Below are positions 1 to 11,454 of a stretch of 64,000 bases of DNA, piece by piece. Made by a program: the position numbers and the translations under genes. The notes below the pieces were generated by a model. The model had not been told where the DNA came from, did not search any database, and saw only the letters and a program-made list of their open reading frames with translations. The DNA is from Echinometra lucunter. Taxonomy: Eukaryota; Echinodermata; Echinoidea; Camarodonta; Echinometridae. Within the stretch, counting starts at the first letter, position 1. Each line of letters opens with the position of its first letter. Where the stretch lies: the NCBI GenBank assembly GCA_029962745.1, contig JAPZVO010000043.1:62001-126000 (forward strand). Reading direction: 5' to 3'.

Positions 1-913
1 CCTGGGAGCTTGATCTAGCTGGGGTCGCTAGTCTTTATTTCTAGTAATTATTCCCTTACTATTCATCCTAATAAACTTCTTTATTACAGTTTTGATGTAT
101 TTTCATTCATATGAATTTCGAATCTAATTCAGACAACTGTGTCACTTGCTCAAATTTCTTATTACAATATTTGCCTCAATAACATGTCTCTAAAAATGCT
201 TACATACATTTGAAAGGTTTAGAAGACAAGACTACACATTCACGCTTCGTTCAGATCACGATACACATTCACTGCACTGCACAATGTCTGTTATCGGGCG
301 GGAAAAGTGATAAGCGTATGGCATTGTCCTAAAATTTGCATACGCAGTGTGGGTTGTTCTATTTCCTTCAGGGGGGTAAAACTTTCGGAGCTCATTGATT
401 TTGCATTATGTATAAATCAAAACATGATTTCATGTACATAACTATTCATTTTTCACGTAAATAAATTCGAATAATACAAGAATCCATTCTATATTTTACA
501 TTTTTATGATCATACTTTTGACGTAATTGTCTGATCCCTTTGTGAGAAATAAACTCTGCCGTCTGGACTTTTTCGTGGATTGGAGATTCCATGATCGTAT
601 GGGGGTGAAATATGCAATAGATTTGGAAAATGAATGGACAATAATGATATATTGCACTATATGAAGAACAGAGCAGAGTGGAAGATGTTTGAATTATATC
701 ATTCTTTTGACTAGACACAGAAAATGAAGAGATACGTCATGGCATTGTTTTTCCCCAGTGAATAAAATCATTTTCTTGAGCGCGGACCCTTCAACTAAAA
801 TGCAGATGCCAAGGGCTAAAAATAGGATGAGACAAGAGTTGCCGGCGGGAAGGTGTGTACTTTTTGAGTGATCGATGGAAAATATAGTAAAGGCTTGTAT
901 GTCTATGGGTTAA
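1..913. other. No gene recognised (left edge)
   Basis: AT-rich sequence. Short open frames here, such as the 90-codon minus-strand one at 446-718, have no recognisable domain, no convincing splice context and no low-complexity signature. I see no RNA gene. It may be intron or intergenic DNA. Confidence 0.5.
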
Positions 914-1320
914 CCCATTCATGACAGGAATTATTTAAAGCCTAATTTGATCAGCTTTTATCCTTCAAATTGGCAACACAACTTTTTTATTTTATTGCTA
1001 CATTTTTCTTATAAAACGTCATGTATCTGAAATGAATATAAATTGACAGAAATTGTGATGAGAAGTCAAAAAGTTGCCAATTTGCAGGGGAAAACGGTGA
1101 TTGTAAACTTTTTATCACATTGCCAATTTAAGGATTTTAATGGTTATTTTCCTTTAAAAAAAAATCAGCATCAAACAACGAATATTGACGCAACCAAAAT
1201 GGGGACAGTATGTGTAGAATTTTTTGCTCTTTCTGCTCATGTATTTGGTATGATTTTTAGGGCTTTGCATCAAAAGATATTAGACCAAACCACAAAATGT
1301 GGACCTCTGTCATGAATGGG
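914..1320. mobile_element. piggyBac-type MITE (407 bp, TTAA target site)
   Basis: The element starts CCCATTCATGACAG (914-927) and ends with the exact reverse complement (1307-1320). It is flanked on both sides by TTAA (910-913 and 1321-1324). A CCC...GGG terminus with a TTAA duplication is the hallmark of the piggyBac superfamily. No transposase is encoded; the 90-codon open frame inside has no recognisable domain. It is therefore a non-autonomous copy that would need an enzyme in trans. Termini and TSD are seen directly; the superfamily is inferred from established rules. Confidence 0.8.
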
Positions 1321-1624
1321 TTAACAAATACTGATTGGAGTACTGAAATGTTCCAGTGAAATGTGGCAGCTCTGTTGATGCAACCCGAGGAAATGGCATG
1401 ATTTTAGAATTAGTTAATTTTTGATTTATTATGTTAAAACTACAATCATTGTTTACCACCCCCTTTTTTATTATCAAAATATGAACTTAGTCCCTGTTGC
1501 TTTTGAAAGAACTTTTAAATGATACATTCTTACTATTCCTACAGTCTTGCTCTAATGATAAGAGTTATATTTGACCTAGTCCTTGTTAAGGGTGCTTTTT
1601 AAGTCCAATGCTCTCAATCATTGT

Positions 1625-1820
1625 TAAAGGTATACGGAGAGAGAAAAATCCTAGTTTAAGGGTATGCGTTGAGAGAAAAATCCTAGTTAAGGGTATGCGT
1701 GGAGAGAAAAATCCTAGTTAAGAGTATACATGGAGAGAAAAAAATCCTAGTTAGGGGTATGCTGGAGAGAAAAATCCTAGTTAAGGGCATGCTGGAGAGA
1801 AAAAATCCTAGTTAAGGGTA
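1625..1820. repeat. Minisatellite, ~31-bp unit, about six copies
   Basis: Tandem copies with the core gagagaaaaatcctagtt separated by a variable ggtatgcg/ggtatacg/ggcatgc segment. Unit length drifts from about 29 to 33 bp. A degenerate trailing copy (aatcctagttaagggtac) lies near 1839-1858. The array is non-coding and is followed by a poly-C run at about 1892-1910. Confidence 0.85.
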
Positions 1821-3567
1821 GCTTTTTTGAGCTCCGCGAATCCTAGTTAAGGGTACTTTTTGAAAGGGTGTGCAGTGTTGTACATAGAGTGGCCCCCCCC
1901 CCCCCCCCCCGGGTAAATATCATCCTTGTAGAAATAAAATCAATCATATTCAATTTATTTTCTACTTGAATTTCAATGCAATATGTACAAATAGACTGCT
2001 GGGGGCGCCATCTTGAAAATTAGCTGCCATTTTATATCAAGACATCGAAACATAGTCATATCCTCAAACTAACCTCAGATTTGGATTCTCCATCCCGAAT
2101 AACCCTTAATTCCCAAATTTGACCATTCTAGGGATGTTTAAAGCAGGTAAACTCAAAATCCAAGATGGCCGCCAGCGGCCATTTTGGATTTTCGCGTATA
2201 TCTCAAATTGCTCAATGCTGACAGAGCTCCAGCATGTGGATTGTTAAAATAGAAGGTCTGAACAGTCGATATCAATTAAAAAAAAAACTATAACATTCAA
2301 ATGCAACCTTAGGCCTAAAATCCGGGTTTGGCTGCCGGACTATAACGCTTTTGGGCAGATTCTCGATAAATATCATATACATCCTCCATTCTAAACGATT
2401 CCTTACTTTTCCGCTAAATGTTCCCCTAAAGTCTTGACGATTTTCAACTAGTCTATAAAACCACTCCCCCTGCAGCATAAATGAACAGGGCTCCACAACA
2501 ACCAGTTGAACCCAGGAAATATCATCAGTACTTATTCGTCTACTCGTTTCTAAATTCTATGTGACAGAAATAGTATTCGATTTCTAAAATCAACTTTCAT
2601 AAACCATTGTCCATTCAGCCTCCAGCTGAAAATCTAAAATGAACCCACGAGTACATGTTTCTGTAGGCTACATGTATGTACTTTCGTAACATAAAAGTGT
2701 AAGCTGTAACAGATGTGGCCCAAAGTAATGGATTTTCTCACATATTTTTCATAATGGAGATCGAACGGTGCGTCATACGATCTGTTACTTTCATTCTGAA
2801 AAACAGCTCGAAGGCTGACCAATTCGGCGTAATGAACTCATTCCTCCGTCCAAATGGAAGGACTGAACATTTCTTATTCTTAATCTTATTCTTTGATAGC
2901 ACCGAGAAAAGACAAGTCTACGGTGGGTAGGTCCAGGTCTACCGCGGAGTATAGTCTAGTAAACGTCAGGCGTATTTTTCCACTGACGCTCTCTCCGAAC
3001 CCGAGCCATTTATGCGTAAGGTCTACATGCAACTGCTTCACGATCGAACCAGCATAGCCTCCGCCCTAATCGCAGGGTAATAATTCGTACATCATTTCAC
3101 ACCGAGTCATGCCATACCCCTCCCCACAACTTCTTCAAGGGTACTCTAGGCCTACATGAGCTAGCAACTCTAGCCATGGCCTATGGGGATCGTGTGGCCG
3201 GACACTGTCTCATTAATAAGGAAACTGAAACCTCATAAAACTTGCCCTTCAATTGATCACAAGATATTCGTCGACTTCCACCGGTAACCACCAATATTTA
3301 CGTTTTAAAAGATATCAATTGCCAATCATATTTCTGAAACGATTTGTGAATATTCCAGGCCAGGGCTTATGCCTAGTACTAACAGATCAAACTCAGTAAC
3401 TGCTTTAGTCGATTTTGCCCGGATGGGCCTTGCTCACCCAACCTGCCGGGACATATTATTTAATAATATTTGGTAAATACTAGACTCTAACCTTGGGTTC
3501 GACTCACCGTATCATTCATGACATGGTAATTCCTCACCAGCACCAGCTCGAGGCTATCTCTCATAGT
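1821..3567. other. No gene recognised; contains a GGCCGCC hairpin at 2155-2192
   Basis: No supported gene. At 2155-2192 a near-perfect hairpin is present: aaaatccaagatggccgc faces cggccattttggatttt across a 3-4-base loop. The aagatggc motif recurs in inverted form near 1988 (gccatcttg). The open frames at 2272-2496 and 2634-2930 overlap on opposite strands and show no domain. Confidence 0.45.
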
Positions 3568-4625
3568 CTGGGAGCCTGCGACATGTTGACTTACCCCATC
3601 GAGCCCAGAAGGTTTGACCCCTGAAATGAATTTAGCCCATGACTGTGAGTCAGGAAATGGGTGTCAGCTGGTACCAATAGGTCGGGGGCGACCCCCAGGC
3701 CCCCTCGAAAACGCCCCAAATGCGGGAAAATTCAACCCATTGAGCCCATGGATGAAACTTGGTCAAAGTGGAAGTGCCCAAGGGGCACATTACAAAAATA
3801 TAAAAGCTGACAGCCCAGGTGGTCAGAAAGGGGCAGCTGACGCCCCTCGAAAACGCCCCTAATGCGGGAAAATTTACCCCACTGAGCCCATGGACCAAAA
3901 TTTGCCACAAGATAGCAGTATGGGTATACATTACAGAAATATAAAAGCTGACACCATAGCTGGTTGGAAAATACCAGCTGACGCCCCTCGAAAACGCCCC
4001 TAATGCGGTATATTTTCCCGCAGGTGGGGGGGGGCGTTTTTTCATCTTTGAGGGGTGTCAGCTGGTATTTTCCAACCAGCTATGGTGTCAGCTTTTATAT
4101 TTCTGTAATGTACACCCATACTGCTATCTTGTGGCAAATTTTGGTCCATGGGCTCAGTGGGGTAAATTTTCCCGCAATTGGGGGGGGGGGGGCCTTTTTT
4201 CATCTTTGAGGGGTGTCAGCTGGTATTTTCCAACCAGCTATGGTGTCAGCTTTATATTTCTGTAATGTACACCCATACTGCTATCTTGTGGCAAATTTTG
4301 GTCCATGGGCTCAGTGGGGTAAATTTTCCCGCATTAGGGGCGTTTTCGAGGGGCGTCAGCTGCCCCTTTCCGACCACCTGGGCTGTCAGCTTTTATATTT
4401 TTGTAATGTGCCCCTTGGGCACTTCCACTTTGACCAAGTTTCATCCATGGGCTCAATGGGTTGAATTTTCCCGCATTTGGGGCGTTTTCGAGGGGGCCTG
4501 GGGGTCGCCCCCGACCTATTGGTACCAGCTGACACCCATTTCCTGACTCACAGTCATGGGCTAAATACATTTCAGGGGTCAAACCTTCTGGGCTCGATGG
4601 GGTAAGTCAACATGTCGCAGGCTCC
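3568..4625. mobile_element. Foldback palindrome built of ~140-158-bp units
   Basis: The left arm starts gagcctgcgacatgttgac and the right arm ends with its reverse complement. The arms match closely for over 400 bp each and converge near 4020. The arms consist of repeating modules containing tcagctg, gcttttatat, gtaatgt, ccatgggctca and ttttcccgca. The right arm holds one extra near-identical 158-bp unit (starts at 4055 and 4213). Open frames exist on both strands here (for example 3650-4045 and 4178-4546), but they are mirror copies of one another and have no domain, so I do not call genes. No clear target duplication was found. Confidence 0.75.
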
Positions 4626-5492
4626 TGGTCTATCATGTTTATGGTTTGGAAGACAGGGTCGACGTCGTATAGACCTAGATCTAGGCCTAGGCCTAGTCCT
4701 CTTCATCTGATCACGCTACTCGGGAATTCCACCCGTCCCTACACTGACCCACTGTTCAGCCTCCTCCTGCCAGTCGATTCTGGTTGTGAAGACTACGACA
4801 ATGACACTGACAAAGTTGACTTGGTTGACCTTCGCTAGCCTACATGTAACTGTTAAATCTATCAAATACACCGACCCAAGGGAGTTTCATTTCGCTGCAA
4901 AATTATCACAACTGTCTTAACGTTACAAGTTTCAATCAGCAATCTAACTATCAATGACAAGTTCACGAAGATCCATCTCGTATTCTATAGGTATTCCACG
5001 TTTATTCCACGTTTATTCCACGTTGATTTTTGATTGTCCGAATCCACACGTCTTGCTCCGACAAATAAGCCACGAGAGAATGACACAATTTCCATTCCCA
5101 CGGCCACGCGCATCCATAACCCTATGTTTGCGCTCCGAGTGCAAAAGTGGCGCGCGTTCGATTACGCGCCACCAAAAAGCGCGCCTTTCCAAGAGGCGCC
5201 AAATCCCTATGGGAGATGTAAACAATCTTATTGTTTCGTCATAATGGTCTTCAAAAGCCAAAAACAAAACACAAACAGGGTATCAGGCGTGCATAAATCT
5301 TTTTGAAATCGTTATGCAACTCTTTAAAATTTATTATGTTTTTTTATGCAATATATATATTTTTTGAGGAATTCATTTTTTATCCTTTTCATTTTCATGG
5401 TATTTGTTGTTTACTTTCTACCAAAACGTCAACTCAGTCCATAAATGAAAAATAACTTTATCACTTTTGATCAAGGAAAAGTAGGCTCTTAC
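4626..5492. other. No gene recognised
   Basis: Contains a CpG-rich stretch (about 5095-5200, several gcgcgc/ggcgc motifs) and overlapping open frames on both strands at 4954-5306 without a domain. The part from about 5340 to 5487 is intronic sequence of the EGF gene, because a diverged copy of it lies beside the second EGF exon (about 6065-6211). Confidence 0.45.
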
Positions 5493-5615
5493 TTGTGCAC
5501 GTCATTCCATCACCATTGAATCCATCGTTGCACATGCATGTAAAACTTCCATCCGTGTCAGTACACGAGGCACTGCTGTGACAAATGTGCGCACTGGTTG
5601 CGCATTCATCGATAT
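5493..5615 (-). CDS. Calcium-binding EGF-like domain exon (copy 1)
   Basis: A 123-bp exon (41 codons, phase 1-1) on the minus strand, bounded by an acceptor ending ttcag and a donor gtaag. It encodes one complete calcium-binding EGF module. It begins with the calcium signature DIDEC, has six cysteines in EGF order, contains the N-hydroxylation/aromatic region ([10 protein letters not shown]) and ends GDGMTCT. Symmetric phase-1 single-domain exons are typical of fibrillin, fibropellin and notch-like extracellular proteins, so the parent gene probably encodes a large secreted or membrane EGF protein. The rest of the gene is not in this window. There are no stops and all key residues are present. 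A single module cannot tell which EGF protein this is. Confidence 0.85.
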
Positions 5616-6216
5616 CTGAAATTGTTTGTACAAAATCGAAATAAACACCAATCCATTTATCCTTTCCAATTGATAACTCTTAACAGTAAAATCAACTTAT
5701 TCGGAAACTTAAATGAGATTAAGAAAACTGATTAGAAATGTTGTTGAGCTATCCATTGCGTTGTGTTAGCTGTTTAAGTTCATTAATTTTTTTATATCCA
5801 AAGACTAAGACTTGTATCTCTTGATTTTAAATAATCACCTAGAAAGAAATGAAATATTAGAATGCAGCAGAAAAAATAATTCAAAAAAAACATTTTTTTT
5901 TTCAATTTCTAAATGTGGTATTATTGTATCAAATCGACTGTTAAACATCAAAATGAATGTGAGAAATTAAATTCAGCTATGTTACTTCCATCTTAAATTT
6001 AGTGATATTTTTGTATTAGTTAAAATTATACAAGAAAAAATATACAAGAAAATAGTTTGTGGGTTTTTATGCCATATATATATATATGTATATATTTACG
6101 TATTCATTTTTTATCCTTTTCCTTTTCATAGTATTTGTTCTTTACATTCTAGGAAAACGTCAACTCAGTCCAAAAAAACTTTAATACTTTTTTATCAAGC
6201 AAAAGTTGGCTCTTAC

Positions 6217-6339
6217 TTGTGCACGTTATTCCATCACCATCAAATCCATCGTTGCACATGCATGTAAAACTTCCATCCGTGTTAGTACATGAGGCACTGC
6301 TGTGGCAATTGTGCGCATTGGTTGCGCATTCATCGATAT
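6217..6339 (-). CDS. Calcium-binding EGF-like domain exon (copy 2)
   Basis: A second 123-bp phase 1-1 exon with identical splice junctions, 724 bp from the first. It differs from copy 1 at only a few codons (for example N-A-H-N for S-A-H-I, and GFDGDGIT for GFNGDGMT). All six cysteines and the DIDEC calcium motif are kept. Flanking intron sequence is also duplicated (the parts around 5345-5490 and 6070-6215 align). The two exons therefore arose by one tandem duplication of exon plus intron. In transcript order this exon comes before copy 1. Upstream sequence is occupied by foldback elements, so any further exons lie beyond them. Confidence 0.85.
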
Positions 6340-6382
6340 CTGAAATTTTAAATGGACAATAAAGACAAACCCCCTGTCCATT

Positions 6383-6947
6383 ATGGTGGCCTTGAAGTGC
6401 GCTTGATAACAGGTCATGTGTGACGCGAATTTTGCGACCTAGTCGCGATATTCGCGATTTGGGTCACCCATGACGTGAAATTAATTACCCGGGATCCGAA
6501 ATTCGTGACCCGAGACGCGAACTTTGCGATAAGGTTTGCAAAACTCACGCCCTGTAGTCGCGAAACTCTTTACTTTGGGTCGTGAATTTCATGACTTTGG
6601 ATTGCGAACTTCGCGACTTAGGTCGCATATTTCACGATCTAAGTAGTGATTTTTTTTGTACATGGCTTAGCGGGAACGTGTGAATCGATCACAACCTAAG
6701 TCGCGGAGTTCACAACCCAAAGTCATGAAATTCACGACCCAAAAGTCACGAATTTCGCGACTACAGGCGTGAATTTTGCAGCCCTTGTAGCAAAGTTCGT
6801 GCATCGGGTCACGAATTTCGGGTCCCGGGTCATGAATTTAACGTCATAGGTCACGAAATTGGTGACTCAAATTGCGAATTTCGCGACTAGGTCGCAAAAA
6901 TCCTCGTCGCACATGACCTGTTATCGAGCGTACTTCAGGGCCACCAT
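6383..6947. mobile_element. Foldback element A (565 bp)
   Basis: The ends are long imperfect inverted repeats starting atggtggcc and continuing tgaagt, cgc, gataacaggtcatgtg. Nearly the whole element folds on itself around about 6660. The arms are made of irregular repeats around cgcgaattt, cacgaattt and tcgcgac. There is no coding capacity. The flanking 8-mers (tgtccatt left, agtacata right) do not match, so no target duplication is seen. The terminal sequence is the same as that of the larger element at 7159-10688. Confidence 0.75.
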
Positions 6948-7158
6948 AGTACATATTTCTGTGCCTTGTGCAAGCATGGTAATTTCTCTTAATGATTTCC
7001 TCTTTTTTTCGTGGGGGGGGGGGGGGGGGGTCACTCCTTTAATCCATCTTTTCGGGGGATATATCCCTTTGTCTTCTGCTTCTCCTACTCTTCATTTTGC
7101 AGAGTATGATTGGGAGGAGACGTACCACGTAGGTAGATGCTGCACCAAGCAGATACGT

Positions 7159-7809
7159 ATGGTGGCCCTGAAGTACGCTTGACAATTTTGCATCCCAGGG
7201 CCTAAATTTCGTATCAGGGTCGTGAATTACGCATCGTTGGTCGTGAATTTCGCGCCACTGGTTATGAATCTCACGACTGGGACGCAAAGTTTGCCTCAGC
7301 GTGTGTCCCCCCAAAACTTTACACTTTTGAAATGGCTGACAAATAAAATATATGTGATTCTGGAGGAAAATGTTTTTATTTATGGATAGCTCATGGACTC
7401 AACTTTCACATGAGACCCAAAAGGCTGAAAATAATTCATGCTAGGGTGAGCACTGCTCACTTTTGTAAAGGGTATGAAAATAAGGTTGCGCAAGAATTGC
7501 GCCTTCCAATTTGTGAGAGGTAAGTCCTTTGGAGGTTACAGAATTGAGGGTGATATGATGAATTCATGATCATTTGCAATCAGTTTAGGTTTGCAGAGTG
7601 AATTTAATGGTTTACTAAATCAAAATTTTATGCATGAGTGAATGGGAATTGCATTCATTATCGTAGCATTGTACCTTTCCCTGGTAGACTCAGTAGTGTG
7701 TTCATGGGAGTCAGGATTGGGTGATGGTACACGGTGCAGGGGAGGTGAGATGTAAGGTAGGACTTTGTTGGGTAGATGGGATAAATGTCAAGATGAAATG
7801 CATGCCCCG

Positions 7810-7846
<37 letters not shown>

Positions 7847-10555
7847 TGGGTGTGCATATCTTGAAAATTCACATCCGTTGTTCTCCTCTCAAAATATCCC
7901 GACCACATTCCCTTATCCAGAATTCTAGATGCATGACCCAAATTGGACTGGGACTGGTATCACCCATTGACACCTGAAGGCAATTGCATTCTATCGGTCA
8001 ATCAATCAATACCGTAAGTTAGACAATCAACATTTAGGTATCAATCAACTAATCAACAATGTATCAGTCAATCAATTAATCAATCAAGCATTCAACCACC
8101 ATGCAGCTGTTTCAATCAATGAATTATTCAATTAATCAATCATAATTAATCAAGAATCTTAGTCAATCACTCAATCAAAGTTTATCCAACCAACCAATCA
8201 TTTTAGCAGTTGAGTTTCGGACAAGAAAAACGGTACAGTGTAACACAAATTGGTAAAATGAACATGTCAGTCTTTGTTTTCAGTGGATTTTCATTCATTC
8301 CATTTTTACAACTGTTTCATCCATCTTGTAAGAGAAAAAAGGGGGAAAATAACTGATAATGGAAACTAAAAATCAAAGTCTGCTAGGTCAGTGGTCCATA
8401 TGTCCCCCTCCTCATTCGATGCACAATCTTGGTCTCTTCATAAGGGATAAGGGAGGGTGGTTTGGATATTTTGGACTGGAGACCACAGGAAGCAAGAGAG
8501 AGAGAGATAGAGAGAGGAGGGAAGCCAACAAAGTCTTACCCTATCTCACCTCCCCTACAACATGTAGGCCTACTATCACCCAATCCTGACTCCCGTGAAG
8601 ACACGGTGACAGCCCACTTCACCGAAGGCCCGCGAGACCGACTTTTTTTTTCCTTCATCAGGTGCTGCGGTCGAGTGGTTGCAGCGGCGTAACAGGTGCC
8701 TGTTATCAGAGGGGGTGGGGAGGGGGCAGAGCCAAATATTTCCCGGTAATTCCGTCTAGAATAAGTAGCGTAACTAGGATTTCAGTTTAGGGGGGGGGGC
8801 AGTAGTGAGCACGGGAAGTGCGCTCGAGGGGGGGGGGGGGGTGAAGAGAGGCTGATTGTCCCCCCCCCCCCCCCGCGAGAAGCGCGGAAGCTCCGACGTT
8901 CCTTTGAATCGTTCCTTGTCTGCTCTCGCTCATCTTAATACGTCCTCTGCCTGTTATTAGGGGGGGGGGGCAGAGCAAAAGATTTCCCGGTAACTAAGTT
9001 CAGAATCAGTGGCTTTGCTAGGATTTCATTTTAGGGGGCGGTAGTGAGCACGCGAAGTGTGCGAAACACTTAATAATGAGCGCGCGAATGGCGCTCCATA
9101 TAAGGGGGAGTTTTCCCCCTCCCGCGCGAACCACGGAAGCTCCGACGTTTTCTTCGAATTGTTCCTTGCCTGCTCCTGCTCTTCTTACGTTCTCTGCCTG
9201 TCATGGGGGGGGGGGGGGGGAGGGGGGAAGAGAAAAAAATTTGAAGTGCGGAAGCTCCGACATTTCTTTGAATCGTTCCTTGTCTGCACCCGCTCTTCTT
9301 ACATTTTCTGCCTGAAATTGGGGGGGGGGGGGGGGGGCATTAAACATTAAATGCACAAGATCATGAAGCAGAATTACCATAAAAATAAACGTTAAATGAG
9401 TAGAGTTAATGATTAAGTAGTGTCAGTGAAATTAGGCAACGTAAGTTTATAATGTAAGAAGCGGAAACACCCCCTCCCTGCAACCTCCCCCCCCCCCCCC
9501 CAAGAGAGCCGTTTCGCGCGCTCAGTAAGTGTTTCGCACGATTCGCGTGCTCACCACCGCCCCTAAAATGAAATCCTAGCAACGCCACTGATTCTAAACT
9601 TAGTTACCGGGAATTATTTGGCTCCCCCCCCCCCCCCGATAACAGGCAGAGAATGTAAGAGGAGCGGAGCAGACAACGAACAATTCGAAGAAAACGTCGG
9701 AGCTTCCGTGCTTCGCGCGGGAGGGGGAAAACCCCCCTTACAGGGAGCGCCTTTTGCGCGCTCAGTATTAAGTGTTTTGCCACTTCGCGTGCTCACTACC
9801 GCCCCTTAAAATGAAATCCTTCTGGACTTAGTTACCGGGAAATTTTTGGCTCTACCCCCCTCCCCCCGATATCAGGCAGAGGACGTATTAAGATGAGCGG
9901 GAGCAAACAAGGCACGATTCAAAGGAACGTCGGAGCTTCCGCGCTTCTCGCGGGGGACACTCCCCCTCCCTGCCCCCCCCCCCCCCCCCCGGGAGCGCGC
10001 CACTAATTCTAGACGGAGTTACCGGGAAATATTTGGCTCTGCCCCCTCCCCCTCGAGGCGAGGCGCCTTAAACCACTCGACGGCGGCACCTGATGAAGGA
10101 AAAAAAAAGTTGGTCTCGCGGGCCTTCCTTCTCTCGGGCCTTCGGTCAAGTGGTCGGACCCCGAAGACACCACTGAGTCTACCAGGGAAAGGTACAATGC
10201 TACATTAATGAATGCAATTCCCGTTCACTCATGCATAAAAATTTGATTTAGTAAACCATAAAATTCACTCTGCAAACCTAAACTGATTGCAACTGATCAT
10301 GAATTCATCATATCACCCTCAATTCTGTAACCTCCAAAGGACTCATCTCTCACAATTTGGAATGTGTAATTCCTGCGCAACCTAATTTTCATACCCTTTA
10401 CAAAAGTGAGCAGTGCTCACCCAAGCATTAATTATTTTCGTTTTTTTTTTTTTTTTTTTGTCTCATATGAAAGTTGAGTCTATGAGCTATCCATACATAT
10501 AAACCTTTTCCTCCAGAATTATGTATTTTGCATTTGGAAGCCATTTTAAAAGCGT

Positions 10556-10590
<35 letters not shown>

Positions 10591-10688
10591 GGGGGGGGGG
10601 GGGGGAGGGGCGCACGGTAGGATGTAAAATTTGCCCCGAAATTCAAGTCACACATAACCTGTTGTCAAGGGTACTTCAGGACCACCAT
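7159..10688. mobile_element. Foldback element B (3.5 kb) with 8-bp TSD
   Basis: The termini begin atggtggccctgaagta (left) and atggtggtcctgaagta (right, inverted). The element is flanked by the perfect direct repeat agatacgt at 7151-7158 and 10689-10696. Arms of 0.5 kb and more match in inverted orientation (7320-7690 against 10190-10510; 8600-8780 against 10010-10180; the G-run blocks 8790-9340 against 9440-10000), with a centre near 9400. An 8-bp TSD fits hAT, P or related DNA-transposon classes. No transposase frame is present, so it is non-autonomous. A central segment (about 9345-9460) recurs at about 13440-13560 inside the Polinton-borne foldback. Confidence 0.8.
7706..8594. mobile_element. 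Foldback nested in the left arm of element B
   Basis: Perfect 20-bp terminal inverted repeats (gggagtcaggattgggtgat at 7706-7725, its reverse complement at 8575-8594). The inverted similarity extends well inward (ggggaggtgaga; gataaggga). It has no counterpart in the right arm of element B, so it was inserted later. It contains (CT)n at 7816-7843 facing (GA)n near 8490, as expected of mirrored arms, and a tcaatcaat-rich tract at about 7995-8190. No clear TSD and no coding capacity. Confidence 0.7.
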
Positions 10689-10740
10689 AGATACGTGAGA
10701 GAGTAATGACGGCAACTGGGGCATTCTATAGGTTCACTCA

Positions 10741-11138
10741 AGCGTGACGAATAAACAAAAGAGTATTACGTATACTCATTAGCATAATGAATATTCATGA
10801 GGTAGGGTAAACAAAGGAATTCGTCTTGTTGGAAGATGGGCATTGAATGGGCGATGACGTAATCGTATTATCATATTGCCCAAAGACAAAGAAGTGTAAT
10901 GTGGAAAAGATGGACATTGAATAGGCTGGCATGAATATGTATGAATGAAGGTGGTGAGGAAAGATGGACACTGAATAGATATGACATCAAGGTATATTGT
11001 TTTAAAACTAAGACAAAAGATCGTCGACGTTGTAAGGATGGGCATTGCGTCCCCATGGCAACAAGCAAACAAACATTGGTTTGAATGGAAGGATTAAGGA
11101 ACCCCTATTGTTTCAAAGTTAAATTTAGAAACGGGGAA
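10741..11138. repeat. Polinton left terminal inverted repeat
   Basis: About 398 bp matching the right end in inverted orientation, from agcgtgacga inward to about ttagaaacgg. It contains one copy of a 54-bp unit (core gtccatctttcctcaccacc on the opposite strand), where the right end has three. Open frames across it are translations of the repeat, not genes. Confidence 0.85.
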
Positions 11139-11454
11139 ACAGTAAAACAATAGACAGAGTTGAATAGCTGTTTGAGAACGAGTCAACCTAGCAACGCAGT
11201 TTGGGGAAAACAAGGAAAGCACGTGCTTCTAGACATACGACCAGGGGATTGGTTGAAATGTCTCTAACGTAGAATCCTCGTGTCTCCCCAGTGGTTCAAA
11301 CGGGCACGTGATAATTTGCCTCGCAACGGAGGGTATGTCATATAACCGCGAAATTTGAAATTCCTCTCATTCTCGAACATCTCGCTTGTGCTACCATACG
11401 TTATACAGCTACTTCCTTCACGCCTGCAAGCACACGTCATACATCTACAACCCA
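11139..11454. other. Presumed promoter/5' leader of the WW-PC4 gene
   Basis: This unique sequence between the left TIR and the first plus-strand ATG (11455-11457) has no coding signal of its own. It would have to hold the promoter of the plus-strand genes. I see no definite TATA box. Confidence 0.35.

Noticed and set aside
4954..5306. Possible promoter/first exon with CpG-rich sequence and 84-96-codon frames on both strands
   Set aside because: There is no domain, the frames overlap on opposite strands, and no splice or start context is distinguishable from chance.
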